This document shows, one piece after another, positions 50,423 through 60,179 of a DNA stretch of 64,000 nt. Every line of letters starts with the position of its first letter. The first letter of the stretch is position 1. This DNA comes from Chitinophaga ginsengisoli. Lineage in GTDB: Bacteria > Bacteroidota > Bacteroidia > Chitinophagales > Chitinophagaceae. The stretch lies in NCBI RefSeq assembly GCF_003014595.1, contig NZ_PYGK01000001.1, forward strand, positions 744,001-808,000, given 5' to 3'. The position numbers were made by a program, and so were the translations under genes. The notes beneath the pieces are model-generated. The model saw nothing but the letters and a program-made list of their open reading frames with translations, was not told the origin of the DNA and did no database searches.

Positions 50423-51799
50423 ATGACCTTTATGCAACTCGACAAAAAGCACGTGAGTTTGACCGGGCTCCTGCTGCTGATGATCTTTCACTATGGGACG
50501 GCCCAGCAGCAGGCAAAACCCCCTCTGCAGGAAAATGTCCCGCTGTCTGTAAAACAGGCAGTTGATTACGCGCTTGCCAACCAGGCGACTGTGCGTACCG
50601 CCAAACTGGATGAACTCGTCCAACTGGCAAAGAATAAAGAAGTAAGCGGCATGGCTCTTCCCAGCCTGGCTGGTTCAGGAACTTTCCAGCATAATCCTAT
50701 TGTACAGAAACAACTGATCGATGCATCCAACTTCAGTGACACTGTACCAAAAGGCACGCTGGTGCCGTTCTCATTCGGACTGAAGTTCAATGTGATCGGT
50801 GAAATAACACTGAAACAGGTGTTGTTCGATCCCAGCGTACTGGTTGCCCTGCAGGCTCGCCAAACACTGGAACAGCTGGCCGCTAAAAGCGTACAGAAAT
50901 CCGAGATCGATGTAAAGGTGAACGTGTACAAGGCATATTATAATGTACTTTCCGCGCGTCGTGCCCTGGACATCCTTACCAATAACATCACCAACCTGGA
51001 TAAACTGCTGAGTGAAACCAGGGAGATATATAAGAACGGCCTTGCTGAAAAGCTGGATGTAGACAGGCTGGTAGTACAGCTCACCAATCTCCGCACAGAA
51101 GAAACAAAGCTCCGTAATGTAACAGAAGTAGGTATTGCTGCATTGAAATATCAGATGGGCATGCCTATTCAGCAGCCTATCACGCTCACAGATACGCTCA
51201 CAACGACAGAGATCAAATCTGCCGTAGCATCTGAACACTTTGATTATTCACAACGCATCGAATACCAGTTACTGCAGGACCAAAGGAAGGCGTATGAATA
51301 TGATCTGAAACGTTATAAGATGCAGGTACTGCCTACACTGTCCCTCTTCAGTACAGCCGGTATGAGCCGCGCAAGTGATGTGTTCAACTATTTTGACCGT
51401 CAGACCTGGTATGGTTATGTCGGATATGGGGTAAACCTGTCGTTCACTATTTTCGGCGGTTTGCAGCGCAGACGTAAAGAAGATCAGGCATTCCTGCAGG
51501 TAAAGAAAGCTGAGATCAGTCTGGAGAATACTAAGCTGGGCATTGATATGGAACAGGCACAATCGACTTCCAATCTCAGGAATAATATCCTGACACTGGA
51601 AGCGCAGGAAAGTAATATGCAGCTGGCACAGGAAGTATACAATACCACACAGATCAAATATCGTGAAGGGGTTGGATCCAGTCTGGAAATGAGCACCGCA
51701 GAAAATGAACTGCTCACAGCACAGAATAATTACTTCAACGCGCTGTACAATGCCGCGATCGCGAAAGTGGATTACCTTAAAGCGTACGGCAAACTGTAA
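50423..51799 (+). CDS. TolC-family outer-membrane efflux protein
   Basis: A 458-residue outer-membrane protein. A signal peptide is present (SLTGLLLLMIFHYGTAQQQ). The two repeated coiled-coil halves of TolC are visible (VKQAVDYALANQATVRTAKLDELV, YKNGLAEKLDVDRLVVQLTNL; then YNTTQIKYREGVGSSLEMSTAE). It forms the exit duct of the tripartite pump with the adaptor and RND genes that follow (35 and 17 bp spacing). ATG 50423 or 50432 are both possible starts. Confidence 0.93.
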   Translation: MTFMQLDKKHVSLTGLLLLMIFHYGTAQQQAKPPLQENVPLSVKQAVDYALANQATVRTAKLDELVQLAKNKEVSGMALPSLAGSGTFQHNPIVQKQLIDASNFSDTVPKGTLVPFSFGLKFNVIGEITLKQVLFDPSVLVALQARQTLEQLAAKSVQKSEIDVKVNVYKAYYNVLSARRALDILTNNITNLDKLLSETREIYKNGLAEKLDVDRLVVQLTNLRTEETKLRNVTEVGIAALKYQMGMPIQQPITLTDTLTTTEIKSAVASEHFDYSQRIEYQLLQDQRKAYEYDLKRYKMQVLPTLSLFSTAGMSRASDVFNYFDRQTWYGYVGYGVNLSFTIFGGLQRRRKEDQAFLQVKKAEISLENTKLGIDMEQAQSTSNLRNNILTLEAQESNMQLAQEVYNTTQIKYREGVGSSLEMSTAENELLTAQNNYFNALYNAAIAKVDYLKAYGKL

Positions 51800-51834
51800 G
51801 CGAATACTACAACTAACTATTAACTCTTTATTAT

Positions 51835-52941
51835 ATGTCCAAGATATATCGTCCCGCTCTTTTGATCGTCGCTCTTATGGCCGCTTGTGGCGAGCCTACG
51901 CCTGAGGCCAAACTGGCGGAACTGAAAAAAAAGGAAGCTGATCTGAAACAACAGATCGCTACACTGGAAAAGACTGTAAAGAAAGTAGATACTACCGAAC
52001 AGAAAAAGAAAGCAGTGGTAGTAACTCCTGTCGATGATACGCTATTTGAACACTACATAGATGTACAAGGAAGCATTGACGCAAGAGAAAATGTGAATGT
52101 GTCTTCCAAAGTGCCTGGCATCATTACTGCCATACATGTGAAAGAAGGCCAGTCTGTAAGCAAAGGGCAGGCGCTGGCACAGGTAGACGATCAGATACTG
52201 AGAGCCAATATGGCGGAACTGCATACGCAGCTGGACCTGGCTACGACCATGTTCCAGAAACAGCAGAACCTGTGGAATCAGAAGATCGGTTCTGAAGTAC
52301 AGTACCTGAATGCAAAAAACCAGAAGGAATCACTCGAAAGGAGAATCGCTACCCTGCAGGACCAGATGGGACAAGCAAGGATAATATCCCCAATCAATGG
52401 TACTGTAGATGCGGTGATCATTAAGCTGGGTGATAATGCGGCTCCAGGCAGCGCGGCCTTCCGTGTGGTAAATGGCAGTAACCTGCGTGTAGTGGCAAAC
52501 GTTGCTGAAGGCTACGCCAGTAAAGTGAAAACCGGCGACCAGGTGATACTGGATTTTCCTGATATTAATAAACAGACTCGTACAAGAATTGGCTTTGCTT
52601 CAAAAACAATTGATCCTGTAAGCCGTACCATCAAAGTGGAAATACCATTACAGAATGATCCTGAGCTGCGCCCGAATATGATCGCACGTTTGAAGATAGT
52701 GGATTATGTAGCGCCAAAGGCGGTAGTAATACCTGTGAACATTATCCAGTATTCCCTGGGTAAACCTTATGTGATCCTCGCCGAGAATAAGGGCGGTAAG
52801 CTGATCGCTAAAAGAAGAGAGATCGAAATGGGACGCACTTATAATGATAAGGCTGAAATCAAGGGCGGACTGCAGGCTGGTGAACAGATAGTAACTATCG
52901 GTTACCAGGGATTGAACGACAATGACCTTATCCAGCTTTAA
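51835..52941 (+). CDS. RND efflux periplasmic adaptor (HlyD/MFP family)
   Basis: A 368-residue lipoprotein adaptor (VALMAACGEP lipobox, Cys about 19). A short coiled coil (LAELKKKEADLKQQIATLEKTVKK) follows the anchor. The lipoyl halves (INVSSKVPG-like VNVSSKVPGIITAIHVKEGQ and ISPINGTVDAVIIKLGDNAAPG) flank a helical hairpin. It joins the TolC duct to the RND permease across the periplasm. Order TetR-TolC-MFP-RND is a standard Bacteroidota layout. Confidence 0.93.
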   Translation: MSKIYRPALLIVALMAACGEPTPEAKLAELKKKEADLKQQIATLEKTVKKVDTTEQKKKAVVVTPVDDTLFEHYIDVQGSIDARENVNVSSKVPGIITAIHVKEGQSVSKGQALAQVDDQILRANMAELHTQLDLATTMFQKQQNLWNQKIGSEVQYLNAKNQKESLERRIATLQDQMGQARIISPINGTVDAVIIKLGDNAAPGSAAFRVVNGSNLRVVANVAEGYASKVKTGDQVILDFPDINKQTRTRIGFASKTIDPVSRTIKVEIPLQNDPELRPNMIARLKIVDYVAPKAVVIPVNIIQYSLGKPYVILAENKGGKLIAKRREIEMGRTYNDKAEIKGGLQAGEQIVTIGYQGLNDNDLIQL

Positions 52942-52958
52942 TACTCTAAAACTGGTTT

Positions 52959-55900
52959 ATGCAAGACAACCTGAATAAAGAATTTAAACCCACCAGCTGG
53001 TCGATAGATAATAAGGTGAGCATTTATGTTGCCACCTTTATCCTGGCCCTTGCTGGTATACTATCTTATCAGAGCCTGCCGAAGGAACAATTTCCGGAGG
53101 TAGTGTTCCCCCAGTTCTATATCAGTACTGTTTATAGTGGTACTTCTCCTGAAGATATGGAGACACTGGTAACAAAACCCATCGAAAAACAACTGGGAGG
53201 AATCTCTGGTGTGAAATCTATCAAGAGTACATCCATGCAGGATTACTCTGCCATCACCATTGAATTTGAAGCCAGTGAGAATATGGAAACGGCACGGCAG
53301 GAAGTGCGTGAGAAAGTAGATGATGCGAAGAAGGACCTGCCTAATCCTCTCACACAGGAGCCACAGATCATCAAGATAGATGTATCGCAGATACCTATCA
53401 TGAACGTGAACCTGTCCGGCGATTTTGACCTGCAGTCGCTCAAGAAGTATGCAGACGAAATGCAGGACCGTATCGAGGCATTGAATGAGATCACCCGTGT
53501 GGACATCGTTGGTGCGCTGGAAAGAGAGATCCAGATCAATGTAGACAAATACAAAATGGATGCGGCAAGGATCAGTTTTGATGATGTCGCGAACGCTGTT
53601 GCAATGGAGAACCGTACCATCTCCGGTGGTCTGGTGTCTATGGATGGACAGAAGCGTACATTGAGCGTAAAAGGTGAATACAAGGATGCATCAAAGATCC
53701 GTGATATCGTTATACGTAGTATGTCCGGTGCCGTAGTATATCTGAAAGACATCGCAGAAGTAGTGGATGGTTTTGAAGAACAGGAGAGTTATGCGCGTCT
53801 GGATGGAAAGAATGTGATCACGCTGAACGTGATCAAACAAAGCGGTAAGAACCTGATCGATGCTTCAGATAAGATCCGTGTGATCATTGACGAAATGAAG
53901 AAGGATTATCTGCCTGCCGGACTTGATGTGACGATCACGGCAGATCAGTCTAACTCCACACGTGTTACGCTGCATGATCTGATCAATACGATCATCATCG
54001 GCTTCTTGCTGGTAACAGTGATCCTGATGTTCTTCATGGGTGCTGTGAATGCGATCTTCGTGGCGATGTCAGTACCGATCTCTATGTTTATCGCGTTCCT
54101 GCTGATGCCTGCATTTGACTTCACACTGAACATGATGGTGTTGTTCTCTTTCCTGCTGGCATTGGGTATTGTGGTGGATGACGCGATCGTGGTGATTGAA
54201 AACGTACATCGTATCTTCTATGAAAGGAAAGACCTGGGTATTGTGAAAGCTGCCAAGGTAGCCGCAGGTGAGGTATTCCTGCCGGTGTTCTCTGGAACGC
54301 TGACAGTATTGGCACCGTTCGTCCCACTGCTATTCTGGCCTGGCATTATCGGTAAATTTATGTTCTTCCTGCCGGTAACGCTGATCACTACGCTGGGTGC
54401 TTCATTGATAGTAGCTTATATTATAAATCCTGTGTTTGCGGTTGACTTCATGGACCGTCATGAAGGAGAGAATCATCCTAAGCCGCGATTCAGCAGGAAG
54501 TTCACGATACTTAGCATCGTATTCGCTTTTATCGCCCTCATGGGGTATGCGGGTGGCAATACCGGTGTTGGCAACTTCACGATATTCCTGTATCTGATGA
54601 TCGTGCTCGAGCGCTTCTGGCTGGGCGGCGTAGCCCGTCGTTTCCAGAGCAATGTATGGCCACGTGTGCAGGAACGTTATAAACGTATCCTCAAGTGGTG
54701 TCTTGTAGGATGGCGTCCTATATGGATAGTAGTTGGTACTTTCGGATTGCTGGTGTTCAGTATTATGCTGACTGTGATCCGCAGCCCCAAAGTAGTGTTC
54801 TTCCCACAGGCAGATCCGAACTTTATCTATACCTATATCGAGCTGCCGATGGGTACTGATCAGAAGTATACGGACTCTGTCACACACATCATTGAGAATA
54901 AGATCATTGCTGTAGTAGGGCAGAAGAACCCGATCGTAGAGTCTATCATCTCCAACGTAGCAGTAGGTGCAGGCGATCCTTCACAGATGGATATGAGTGT
55001 GCAGCCACATAAGGGTAAGGTAACAGTAGCCTTTGTGGAATTTGGTAAACGTAACGGACAATCAACCGTACAATATCTCGATAAGATCCGCGGAGCGGTG
55101 AGAGGTATTCCGGGTGTTGATATTACAGTGGAACAGGAGCAGGGCGGTCCGCCAACAGGTAAACCGATCAACATTGAAATTGCCGGCGATGAATTTGAAG
55201 AGCTGACGGCAGCATCTACCAAAATAAAACGTTACCTGGACTCTCTGCAGATAGGAGGAGTAGAGGAGCTGAAATCAGATTTCCAGAGCAATAAGCCTGA
55301 GATCCTGGTGAATATTGATCGTGAGCGCGCCAACAGGGAAGGTATTTCCACGACTACAATCGGTATGGCATTGCGTACCGCGTTGTATGGACAGGAAGTA
55401 TCCAAGTTCCGTGATCCGGAAGATGATTACAAGATCATGGTAAGGTTCAAAGAAGATCAGCGTAATAATATCAATACCCTGATGAACCTGAACCTCGTAT
55501 ACCGCGATATGAATATGGCGGGAGCGATCCGCCAGGTGCCATTATCCGCGGTAGCAGATATTAAATACTCCAATACTTATGCAAGTATCAAACGTATCGA
55601 TCAGAAGCGTGTTGTGACATTATATTCCAATGTACTGACAGGCTTTAATACCAATGAGGTAGTACAGCAGATCCAGACAGCGTTGAACGACTTCCCGAAA
55701 TCGCCGGGTATTACGGTGAAAATGACGGGTGAGCAGGAAGACCAGCAGGAAACCTCCAACTTCCTGGGGCTTGCAATGGTGGGGGCCTTTGGTCTGATCC
55801 TGATGATCATGGTGACCCAGTTCAACTCTATTGGACGTCCGCTTGTTATTTTCATGGAGATATTGTTCTCGATCATTGGTGTGTTCCTGGGCTTTGCCAT

Positions 55901-56519
55901 CTTTGGAATGGATATTTCGATAGTAATGACCGGTGTGGGTATCATGGCGCTGGCGGGTATTGTGGTCCGTAACGGTATCGTACTGGTAGAGTTCACTGAC
56001 CTGCTGGTACAACAGAAGATGCCGGTATATGAGGCGGTAGTGGAAGCAGGAAGAACCCGCATGACGCCGGTATTGCTGACCGCTATTGCAGCGATTCTGG
56101 GTCTGATACCGCTGGCGGTAGGGTTCAACATTGACTTTGCCAGCTTATTCTCCTCATTTGAACCACATATCTTCTTCGGAGGTGATAACGTAGCATTCTG
56201 GGGCCCGCTGGCCTGGACGATGGTGTATGGACTGGTGTTTGCCACTTTCCTGACCCTGATCCTGGTACCGGTGATGTATGCCATGAATAAGCGTTCCATT
56301 GACGTACTGGACTATTATAAAATGCCACGTGCGCTGAAATACGTGCCTTTCCTGGTGCTGGTGCTGAAGGTGGTGATGGGGAAGGAACAGGTACGCAAGC
56401 TGCACGATCCAACATATGTATCGCCAAAGCCTTATCACTTCTTCCCGAACGGGAATGATGAGACAGAAAAGCAGGCGCACAGGCATCATCAAGACAAGAA
56501 GATACACGAAAGAGTTTAG
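52959..56519 (+). CDS. RND efflux permease (HAE1/AcrB-like)
   Basis: A 1186-residue inner-membrane proton-driven pump with two repeats of six membrane helices and two large periplasmic loops. It starts with VSIYVATFILALAGILSYQSLPKEQFPE. TM4 has the proton-relay Asp pair in LALGIVVDDAIVVIENVHR, and TM10-11 carry GIMALAGIVVRNGIVLVEF. The C-terminal tail is unusually charged and His-rich (ETEKQAHRHHQDKKIHERV). Substrates are unknown; the length is slightly above the usual about 1050 residues. Confidence 0.95.
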   Translation: MQDNLNKEFKPTSWSIDNKVSIYVATFILALAGILSYQSLPKEQFPEVVFPQFYISTVYSGTSPEDMETLVTKPIEKQLGGISGVKSIKSTSMQDYSAITIEFEASENMETARQEVREKVDDAKKDLPNPLTQEPQIIKIDVSQIPIMNVNLSGDFDLQSLKKYADEMQDRIEALNEITRVDIVGALEREIQINVDKYKMDAARISFDDVANAVAMENRTISGGLVSMDGQKRTLSVKGEYKDASKIRDIVIRSMSGAVVYLKDIAEVVDGFEEQESYARLDGKNVITLNVIKQSGKNLIDASDKIRVIIDEMKKDYLPAGLDVTITADQSNSTRVTLHDLINTIIIGFLLVTVILMFFMGAVNAIFVAMSVPISMFIAFLLMPAFDFTLNMMVLFSFLLALGIVVDDAIVVIENVHRIFYERKDLGIVKAAKVAAGEVFLPVFSGTLTVLAPFVPLLFWPGIIGKFMFFLPVTLITTLGASLIVAYIINPVFAVDFMDRHEGENHPKPRFSRKFTILSIVFAFIALMGYAGGNTGVGNFTIFLYLMIVLERFWLGGVARRFQSNVWPRVQERYKRILKWCLVGWRPIWIVVGTFGLLVFSIMLTVIRSPKVVFFPQADPNFIYTYIELPMGTDQKYTDSVTHIIENKIIAVVGQKNPIVESIISNVAVGAGDPSQMDMSVQPHKGKVTVAFVEFGKRNGQSTVQYLDKIRGAVRGIPGVDITVEQEQGGPPTGKPINIEIAGDEFEELTAASTKIKRYLDSLQIGGVEELKSDFQSNKPEILVNIDRERANREGISTTTIGMALRTALYGQEVSKFRDPEDDYKIMVRFKEDQRNNINTLMNLNLVYRDMNMAGAIRQVPLSAVADIKYSNTYASIKRIDQKRVVTLYSNVLTGFNTNEVVQQIQTALNDFPKSPGITVKMTGEQEDQQETSNFLGLAMVGAFGLILMIMVTQFNSIGRPLVIFMEILFSIIGVFLGFAIFGMDISIVMTGVGIMALAGIVVRNGIVLVEFTDLLVQQKMPVYEAVVEAGRTRMTPVLLTAIAAILGLIPLAVGFNIDFASLFSSFEPHIFFGGDNVAFWGPLAWTMVYGLVFATFLTLILVPVMYAMNKRSIDVLDYYKMPRALKYVPFLVLVLKVVMGKEQVRKLHDPTYVSPKPYHFFPNGNDETEKQAHRHHQDKKIHERV

Positions 56520-56560
56520 TTCACACTATATACAGTGTAACAGTTGTAGGTTTAACAGGT

Positions 56561-56597
56561 ACCGTCCCGTATCCACGGGACGGTTTCTTTTTTTTCA
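56561..56597 (+). terminator. terminator of the efflux operon
   Basis: ACCGTCCCGT pairs exactly with ACGGGACGGT, 4-nt loop, followed by TTCTTTTTTTT. Confidence 0.93.
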
Positions 56598-56637
56598 CCT
56601 TAACAAATTTTAACAATTGACTGCGGCTTCAATTACT

Positions 56638-56645
56638 TATTTTTG
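56638..56645 (+). promoter_or_regulatory. Bacteroidota -7 box of the AIM24 gene
   Basis: TATTTTTG lies 49 nt before the ATG at 56694. A TTGA lies 17 nt upstream of it (56617-56620) as a weak -33 candidate. Confidence 0.55.
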
Positions 56646-56693
56646 ATGTACGAGAACCATTATTGTTAACCTGATAAATTATATCAATACGCT

Positions 56694-57479
56694 ATGCGAC
56701 GCAACCATGAAATAGATTACCGTATCTATGGCGAAGAAATACAGATTGTCGAGATAGAGCTGGACCCACAGGAAACTGCCATTGCTGAAAGCGGCAGTTT
56801 TATGATGATGGACCAGGAGATTCAGATGCAAACAATGTTCGGGGATGGTTCACAATCTAATCAGGGACTTTTAGGTAAATTAATGTCAGCCGGTAAGCGG
56901 ATATTGACGGGTGAGAGCCTGTTCATGACTGCGTTTACCAATATGGGCAATGGCAAGCAGAAAGTTAGTTTTGCGGCTCCTTATCCCGGTAAGATCATCC
57001 CAATGGACCTGGCGCAGATGGGCGGTAGGGTGATTTGTCAGAAGGATGCGTTCCTATGTGCAGCGAAAGGTGTTAGTATTGGCATTGAGTGGCAGAGAAA
57101 ATTAGGAACCGGCATTTTTGGCGGGGAAGGCTTCATTATGGAGAAGCTGGAAGGAGATGGTATGGCATTTGTGCATGCTGGGGGTATGGTGATAGAGAAG
57201 CAGTTACTGCCGGGACAGGTATTAAAAATTGATACCGGATGTGTGGTAGCATATACTTCAGGGGTACAATTTGACGTTGAATTTGTAAGAGGCATCAGGA
57301 ATATGGTTTTCGGCGGCGAAGGTTTGTTCTTTGCCACATTAAGAGGTCCGGGTAAAGTCTGGATACAATCCTTACCTATCAGCAGAATGGCCGCAAGACT
57401 GGTTTCTTACGGTACAGGAAAACGCAAGGAAGAAGGTAGTATACTGGGAGGCTTAGGCAATTTACTGGACGGAGATTGA
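56694..57479 (+). CDS. AIM24/TIGR00266-family protein
   Basis: A 261-residue cytoplasmic protein of the AIM24 (TIGR00266) family. It has the repeated beta-strand design typical of that fold, with ESGSFMMMDQEIQMQTMFGD, TGESLFMTAFTN, GGEGFIMEKLEGDGMAFVHAGG and VFGGEGLFFATLRGPG. The family has a tryptophan-RNA-binding-attenuator-like fold and no established biochemical role. Size is normal. It is upstream of kynureninase by 116 bp; a functional link is not obvious. Confidence 0.9.
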   Translation: MRRNHEIDYRIYGEEIQIVEIELDPQETAIAESGSFMMMDQEIQMQTMFGDGSQSNQGLLGKLMSAGKRILTGESLFMTAFTNMGNGKQKVSFAAPYPGKIIPMDLAQMGGRVICQKDAFLCAAKGVSIGIEWQRKLGTGIFGGEGFIMEKLEGDGMAFVHAGGMVIEKQLLPGQVLKIDTGCVVAYTSGVQFDVEFVRGIRNMVFGGEGLFFATLRGPGKVWIQSLPISRMAARLVSYGTGKRKEEGSILGGLGNLLDGD

Positions 57480-57595
57480 TTTGATAGGCACGTTATAACG
57501 GTTCCGTTTGCCACAAGGCAGGAAAAGTACTCATTTTTTTAAGTAGAGTACAGGAATTAACGGGATCAGGTAAGAGAAACCTGGAATTTTGAAAT

Positions 57596-58861
57596 ATGTT
57601 TGAACTATCAAGGCAGTTTGCTGAAGAGCAGGACCAATCGGACCCATTAAAGACGCACAGGGAACAGTTTTATTTTCCCCAGAGAAATGGAAAGGATGCG
57701 ATTTATTTTTGCGGAAACTCTTTAGGATTACAGCCCAAAAAAGTAAGACCAGCCATAGAACAGGAATTGACTGATTGGCAACATCATGCAGTAGAAGGAT
57801 ATTGGAATGCGGAGAATCCATGGCTTTATTATCAGCAATATTGCAGTAAACCGTTAATTGATATAGTTGGAGCCAGCCAGGAAGAGCTGACAGTAATGAA
57901 TACACTTACAGTGAACTTACATTTGTTACTGATGAGTTTTTACCGTCCGACAAAGCAGCGGTTTAAAGTATTGATGGAGGCTGGGGCTTTTCCCAGCGAT
58001 CAATATGCTGTTGAAACACAGGTACGGATGCATGGTTTTGATCCGGAAACGGCGATAATAGAAGTAGCTCCCCGGGCAGGTGAATATTTAATACGAGAGG
58101 AAGATATTTTTGAGATTATTGCGCGGGAAAGTAGTAGCTTAGCAATAATATTATTGGGGGGAATAAACTATTATACCGGCCAATTGTTTAATATGCAGTC
58201 CATTACGAAAGCGGCCCATAGAGTTGGGGCTGTAGCCGGGTTCGACCTGGCGCACGTAGTAGGAAACGTACCTTTGAAGTTACACGACTGGGAAGTAGAT
58301 TTTGCCGTTTGGTGCTCATATAAGTATTTAAATGGAGGCCCCGGCGCTGTAGGTGGAGCATTTATACATGAAAGACATGCCCGAGATACAAACCGGCAAC
58401 GACTAGGTGGCTGGTGGGGCAACGAAGAAAGTACCCGTTTTAAAATGGAGAAGGGTTTTAAACCCAAAAGCCGTGCAGAAGGCTGGCAAATTAGCACGGC
58501 TCAGGTATTTAACATGGTAGCATTAAAAGCCTCACTGGAACTTTTTGAGTCCGCTGGGATGGCAGCTTTAAGAGATAAGAGCATTAAACTCACCAATTAT
58601 CTTGAATTCCTGTTAAAACATATAGAAAACATAAAATTTGAAATAATTACGCCAAAAAATTGTAAGGAACGCGGTGCTCAATTATCTTTGCTTTTCCATG
58701 ATAAAGGGAGAGAAATCCAACAAAAGATGACTGACGCCGGTATAATCGTCGACTGGCGGGAACCCGGAGTAATTCGCATTTCACCGGCGCCCTTATATAA
58801 CTCTTATGGAGACGTATTTCATTTTTATGAAATCATAGCTAATATTGATTCAAACGCTTAA
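57596..58861 (+). CDS. kynU: kynureninase
   Basis: A 421-residue PLP-dependent enzyme that cleaves kynurenine or 3-hydroxykynurenine to anthranilate or 3-hydroxyanthranilate plus alanine. Motifs are FCGNSLGLQPK near the start, MNTLTVNLHLLLMSFYRPT, the cofactor-binding FDLAHVVGNVP, and the Schiff-base Lys243 in WCSYKYLNGGPGA, followed by GGWWGNEE and the C-terminal RISPAPLYNSY. Kynurenine 3-monooxygenase, its frequent neighbour, is not here. It lies 9 bp before the Gly-rich phosphoesterase gene, so the two share a transcript. Its DNA is more A/T-rich than neighbours. Confidence 0.95.
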   Translation: MFELSRQFAEEQDQSDPLKTHREQFYFPQRNGKDAIYFCGNSLGLQPKKVRPAIEQELTDWQHHAVEGYWNAENPWLYYQQYCSKPLIDIVGASQEELTVMNTLTVNLHLLLMSFYRPTKQRFKVLMEAGAFPSDQYAVETQVRMHGFDPETAIIEVAPRAGEYLIREEDIFEIIARESSSLAIILLGGINYYTGQLFNMQSITKAAHRVGAVAGFDLAHVVGNVPLKLHDWEVDFAVWCSYKYLNGGPGAVGGAFIHERHARDTNRQRLGGWWGNEESTRFKMEKGFKPKSRAEGWQISTAQVFNMVALKASLELFESAGMAALRDKSIKLTNYLEFLLKHIENIKFEIITPKNCKERGAQLSLLFHDKGREIQQKMTDAGIIVDWREPGVIRISPAPLYNSYGDVFHFYEIIANIDSNA

Positions 58862-58870
58862 TTAAGTAAG

Positions 58871-60115
58871 ATGACTTTTGAGAGAAACGAACGCCCCCGC
58901 AGGCCCTACTCTCCTCCTGGTGCAGACAAAGACCAAGATCCCAATAAGGAGAGACCAAGCGGTTACTTCAAACCCGATTTTAATAGTGAAAGAGAGGGTA
59001 GACCCGGCGGTTATAACCGGGATAATGATAGACCTTTTAACTCTGACCGTGAAGGCGGCGGCGGTTACAATCGTGGGGATCGTGATGGCGGCAGTGGCGG
59101 TGGATATCGCCCGCGCGATAATGGTGGCTACGGCGGTGGCGGTGGCTACGACCGTGATGGTGGAGGTGGTGGTTACGACCGCGGTGGCGGTGGTGGCGGC
59201 TACAACCGTGGAGGTGGCTATGGCGACCGTGATGGCGGTGGCGGTGGTTACAATCGCGGTGGCGGTGGCGGCGGTTACGACCGTGGCGGCGGCGGTGGTG
59301 GTTACGACCGCGGTGGCGGTGGTGGCGGCTACAATCGTGGCGGCGGCGGCGGTGGTGGTTACGATCGCGGTGGCGGTGGTGGCGGCTACAATCGTGGCGG
59401 CGGCGGTGGTGGTTACGATCGCGGTGGCGGTGGTGGCGGCTACAATCGTGGCGGCGGCGGCGGTGGTTACAATCGCGGCGGCGGTGGTGGCGGTGGCTAC
59501 AACCGTGGTGGCGGCCGTCCGGCCTTTGGTGGCGGTAGAAAACCGTTTACACCAAAACCTGATAACAAGATTTACTTTATCGCCTTACTCCCTACTGCTG
59601 AAGTAGGTAAGGAGATCATTAAAATAAAGCAGGAGTTTGCTGAGAAATACGGACCATTATATGCGCTGAAAGTACTGCCGCATATCACCCTCCAGGTTCC
59701 TTTCACAGCAGATCCGGCACTGGAAAAAGCTTTCTGTGATGAACTGGCAGAATTTGCCAAATCACAAGCTCCATTTGAGGTTTCCCTCAATGGTTTCGGT
59801 ACCTTCCCGAATAAACAGAACCGCGTTCTGTTCATTAACGTGGAGAAGAGCGAAACCATGAGCGCCCTGCACAGACAGCTGATCAACTTCCTGCGTAAGG
59901 AATTTGGTTTCAGTACTATGCTGGCACGTACCGGCTTCACTCCGCACGTAACCGTGGCCTTCAAAGACCTGGAAGATGCGCAGTTTGAAAAAGCATGGCC
60001 TGAGTACGAAAATCAGGAGTATAAAGCAACCTTCAAGGTGAATAACCTGTACTTCCTCCGTCATAATGGCAAATCCTGGGAAGTTTTGCAGAAATGCAAA
60101 CTGGGAGGAGCCTGA
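58871..60115 (+). CDS. Gly/Tyr/Arg-rich disordered region fused to a 2H phosphoesterase (LigT/2'-5' RNA ligase-like)
   Basis: A 414-residue protein in two parts. Residues about 1-55 are charged and Pro-rich (RPRRPYSPPGADKDQDPNKE). Residues about 60-220 are repeats of GGGGGYxRGGG with Tyr, Arg, Asn and Asp spaced regularly, an RGG-box-like disordered region. Residues about 228-414 are a 2H phosphoesterase with both catalytic motifs, HITL (His271) and HVTV (His359). 2H enzymes cleave or form 2'-5' or cyclic phosphodiester bonds in RNA. The tail may bind RNA or drive condensation, which is inference. Co-transcribed with kynU. Confidence 0.88.
   Translation: MTFERNERPRRPYSPPGADKDQDPNKERPSGYFKPDFNSEREGRPGGYNRDNDRPFNSDREGGGGYNRGDRDGGSGGGYRPRDNGGYGGGGGYDRDGGGGGYDRGGGGGGYNRGGGYGDRDGGGGGYNRGGGGGGYDRGGGGGGYDRGGGGGGYNRGGGGGGGYDRGGGGGGYNRGGGGGGYDRGGGGGGYNRGGGGGGYNRGGGGGGGYNRGGGRPAFGGGRKPFTPKPDNKIYFIALLPTAEVGKEIIKIKQEFAEKYGPLYALKVLPHITLQVPFTADPALEKAFCDELAEFAKSQAPFEVSLNGFGTFPNKQNRVLFINVEKSETMSALHRQLINFLRKEFGFSTMLARTGFTPHVTVAFKDLEDAQFEKAWPEYENQEYKATFKVNNLYFLRHNGKSWEVLQKCKLGGA
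59053..59517 (+). repeat. GGT/GGC-rich coding repeat
   Basis: This part of the gene is built from imperfect repeats of about 10-12 codons of the type GGN-rich followed by TAC, then a CGN or GAC/AAC codon. The near-identical units suggest slippage-prone expansion. It encodes the Gly/Tyr/Arg-rich region. Confidence 0.85.
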
Positions 60116-60121
60116 TAAAAT

Positions 60122-60158
60122 AAAAAAGGTGGTCTGTTTGATAGACCACCTTTTTTAT
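60122..60158 (+). terminator. terminator after the 2H phosphoesterase gene
   Basis: AAAAAAGGTGGTCT pairs with AGACCACCTTTTTT around a 7-nt loop. It can also serve the convergent FecR gene. Confidence 0.9.
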
Positions 60159-60179
60159 TTCGTTTATTTACTGCTTTCT

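Noticed and set aside
55601-56299. A 232-residue frame antisense to the RND permease
   Set aside because: Antisense to a highly conserved gene; composition is the mirror of hydrophobic helices.
58878-59606. A 242-residue frame overlapping the Gly-rich coding repeat
   Set aside because: Its Val/Ala-rich repeats are just the GGT/GGC repeat read in another frame; the 2H protein frame has clear domain motifs.
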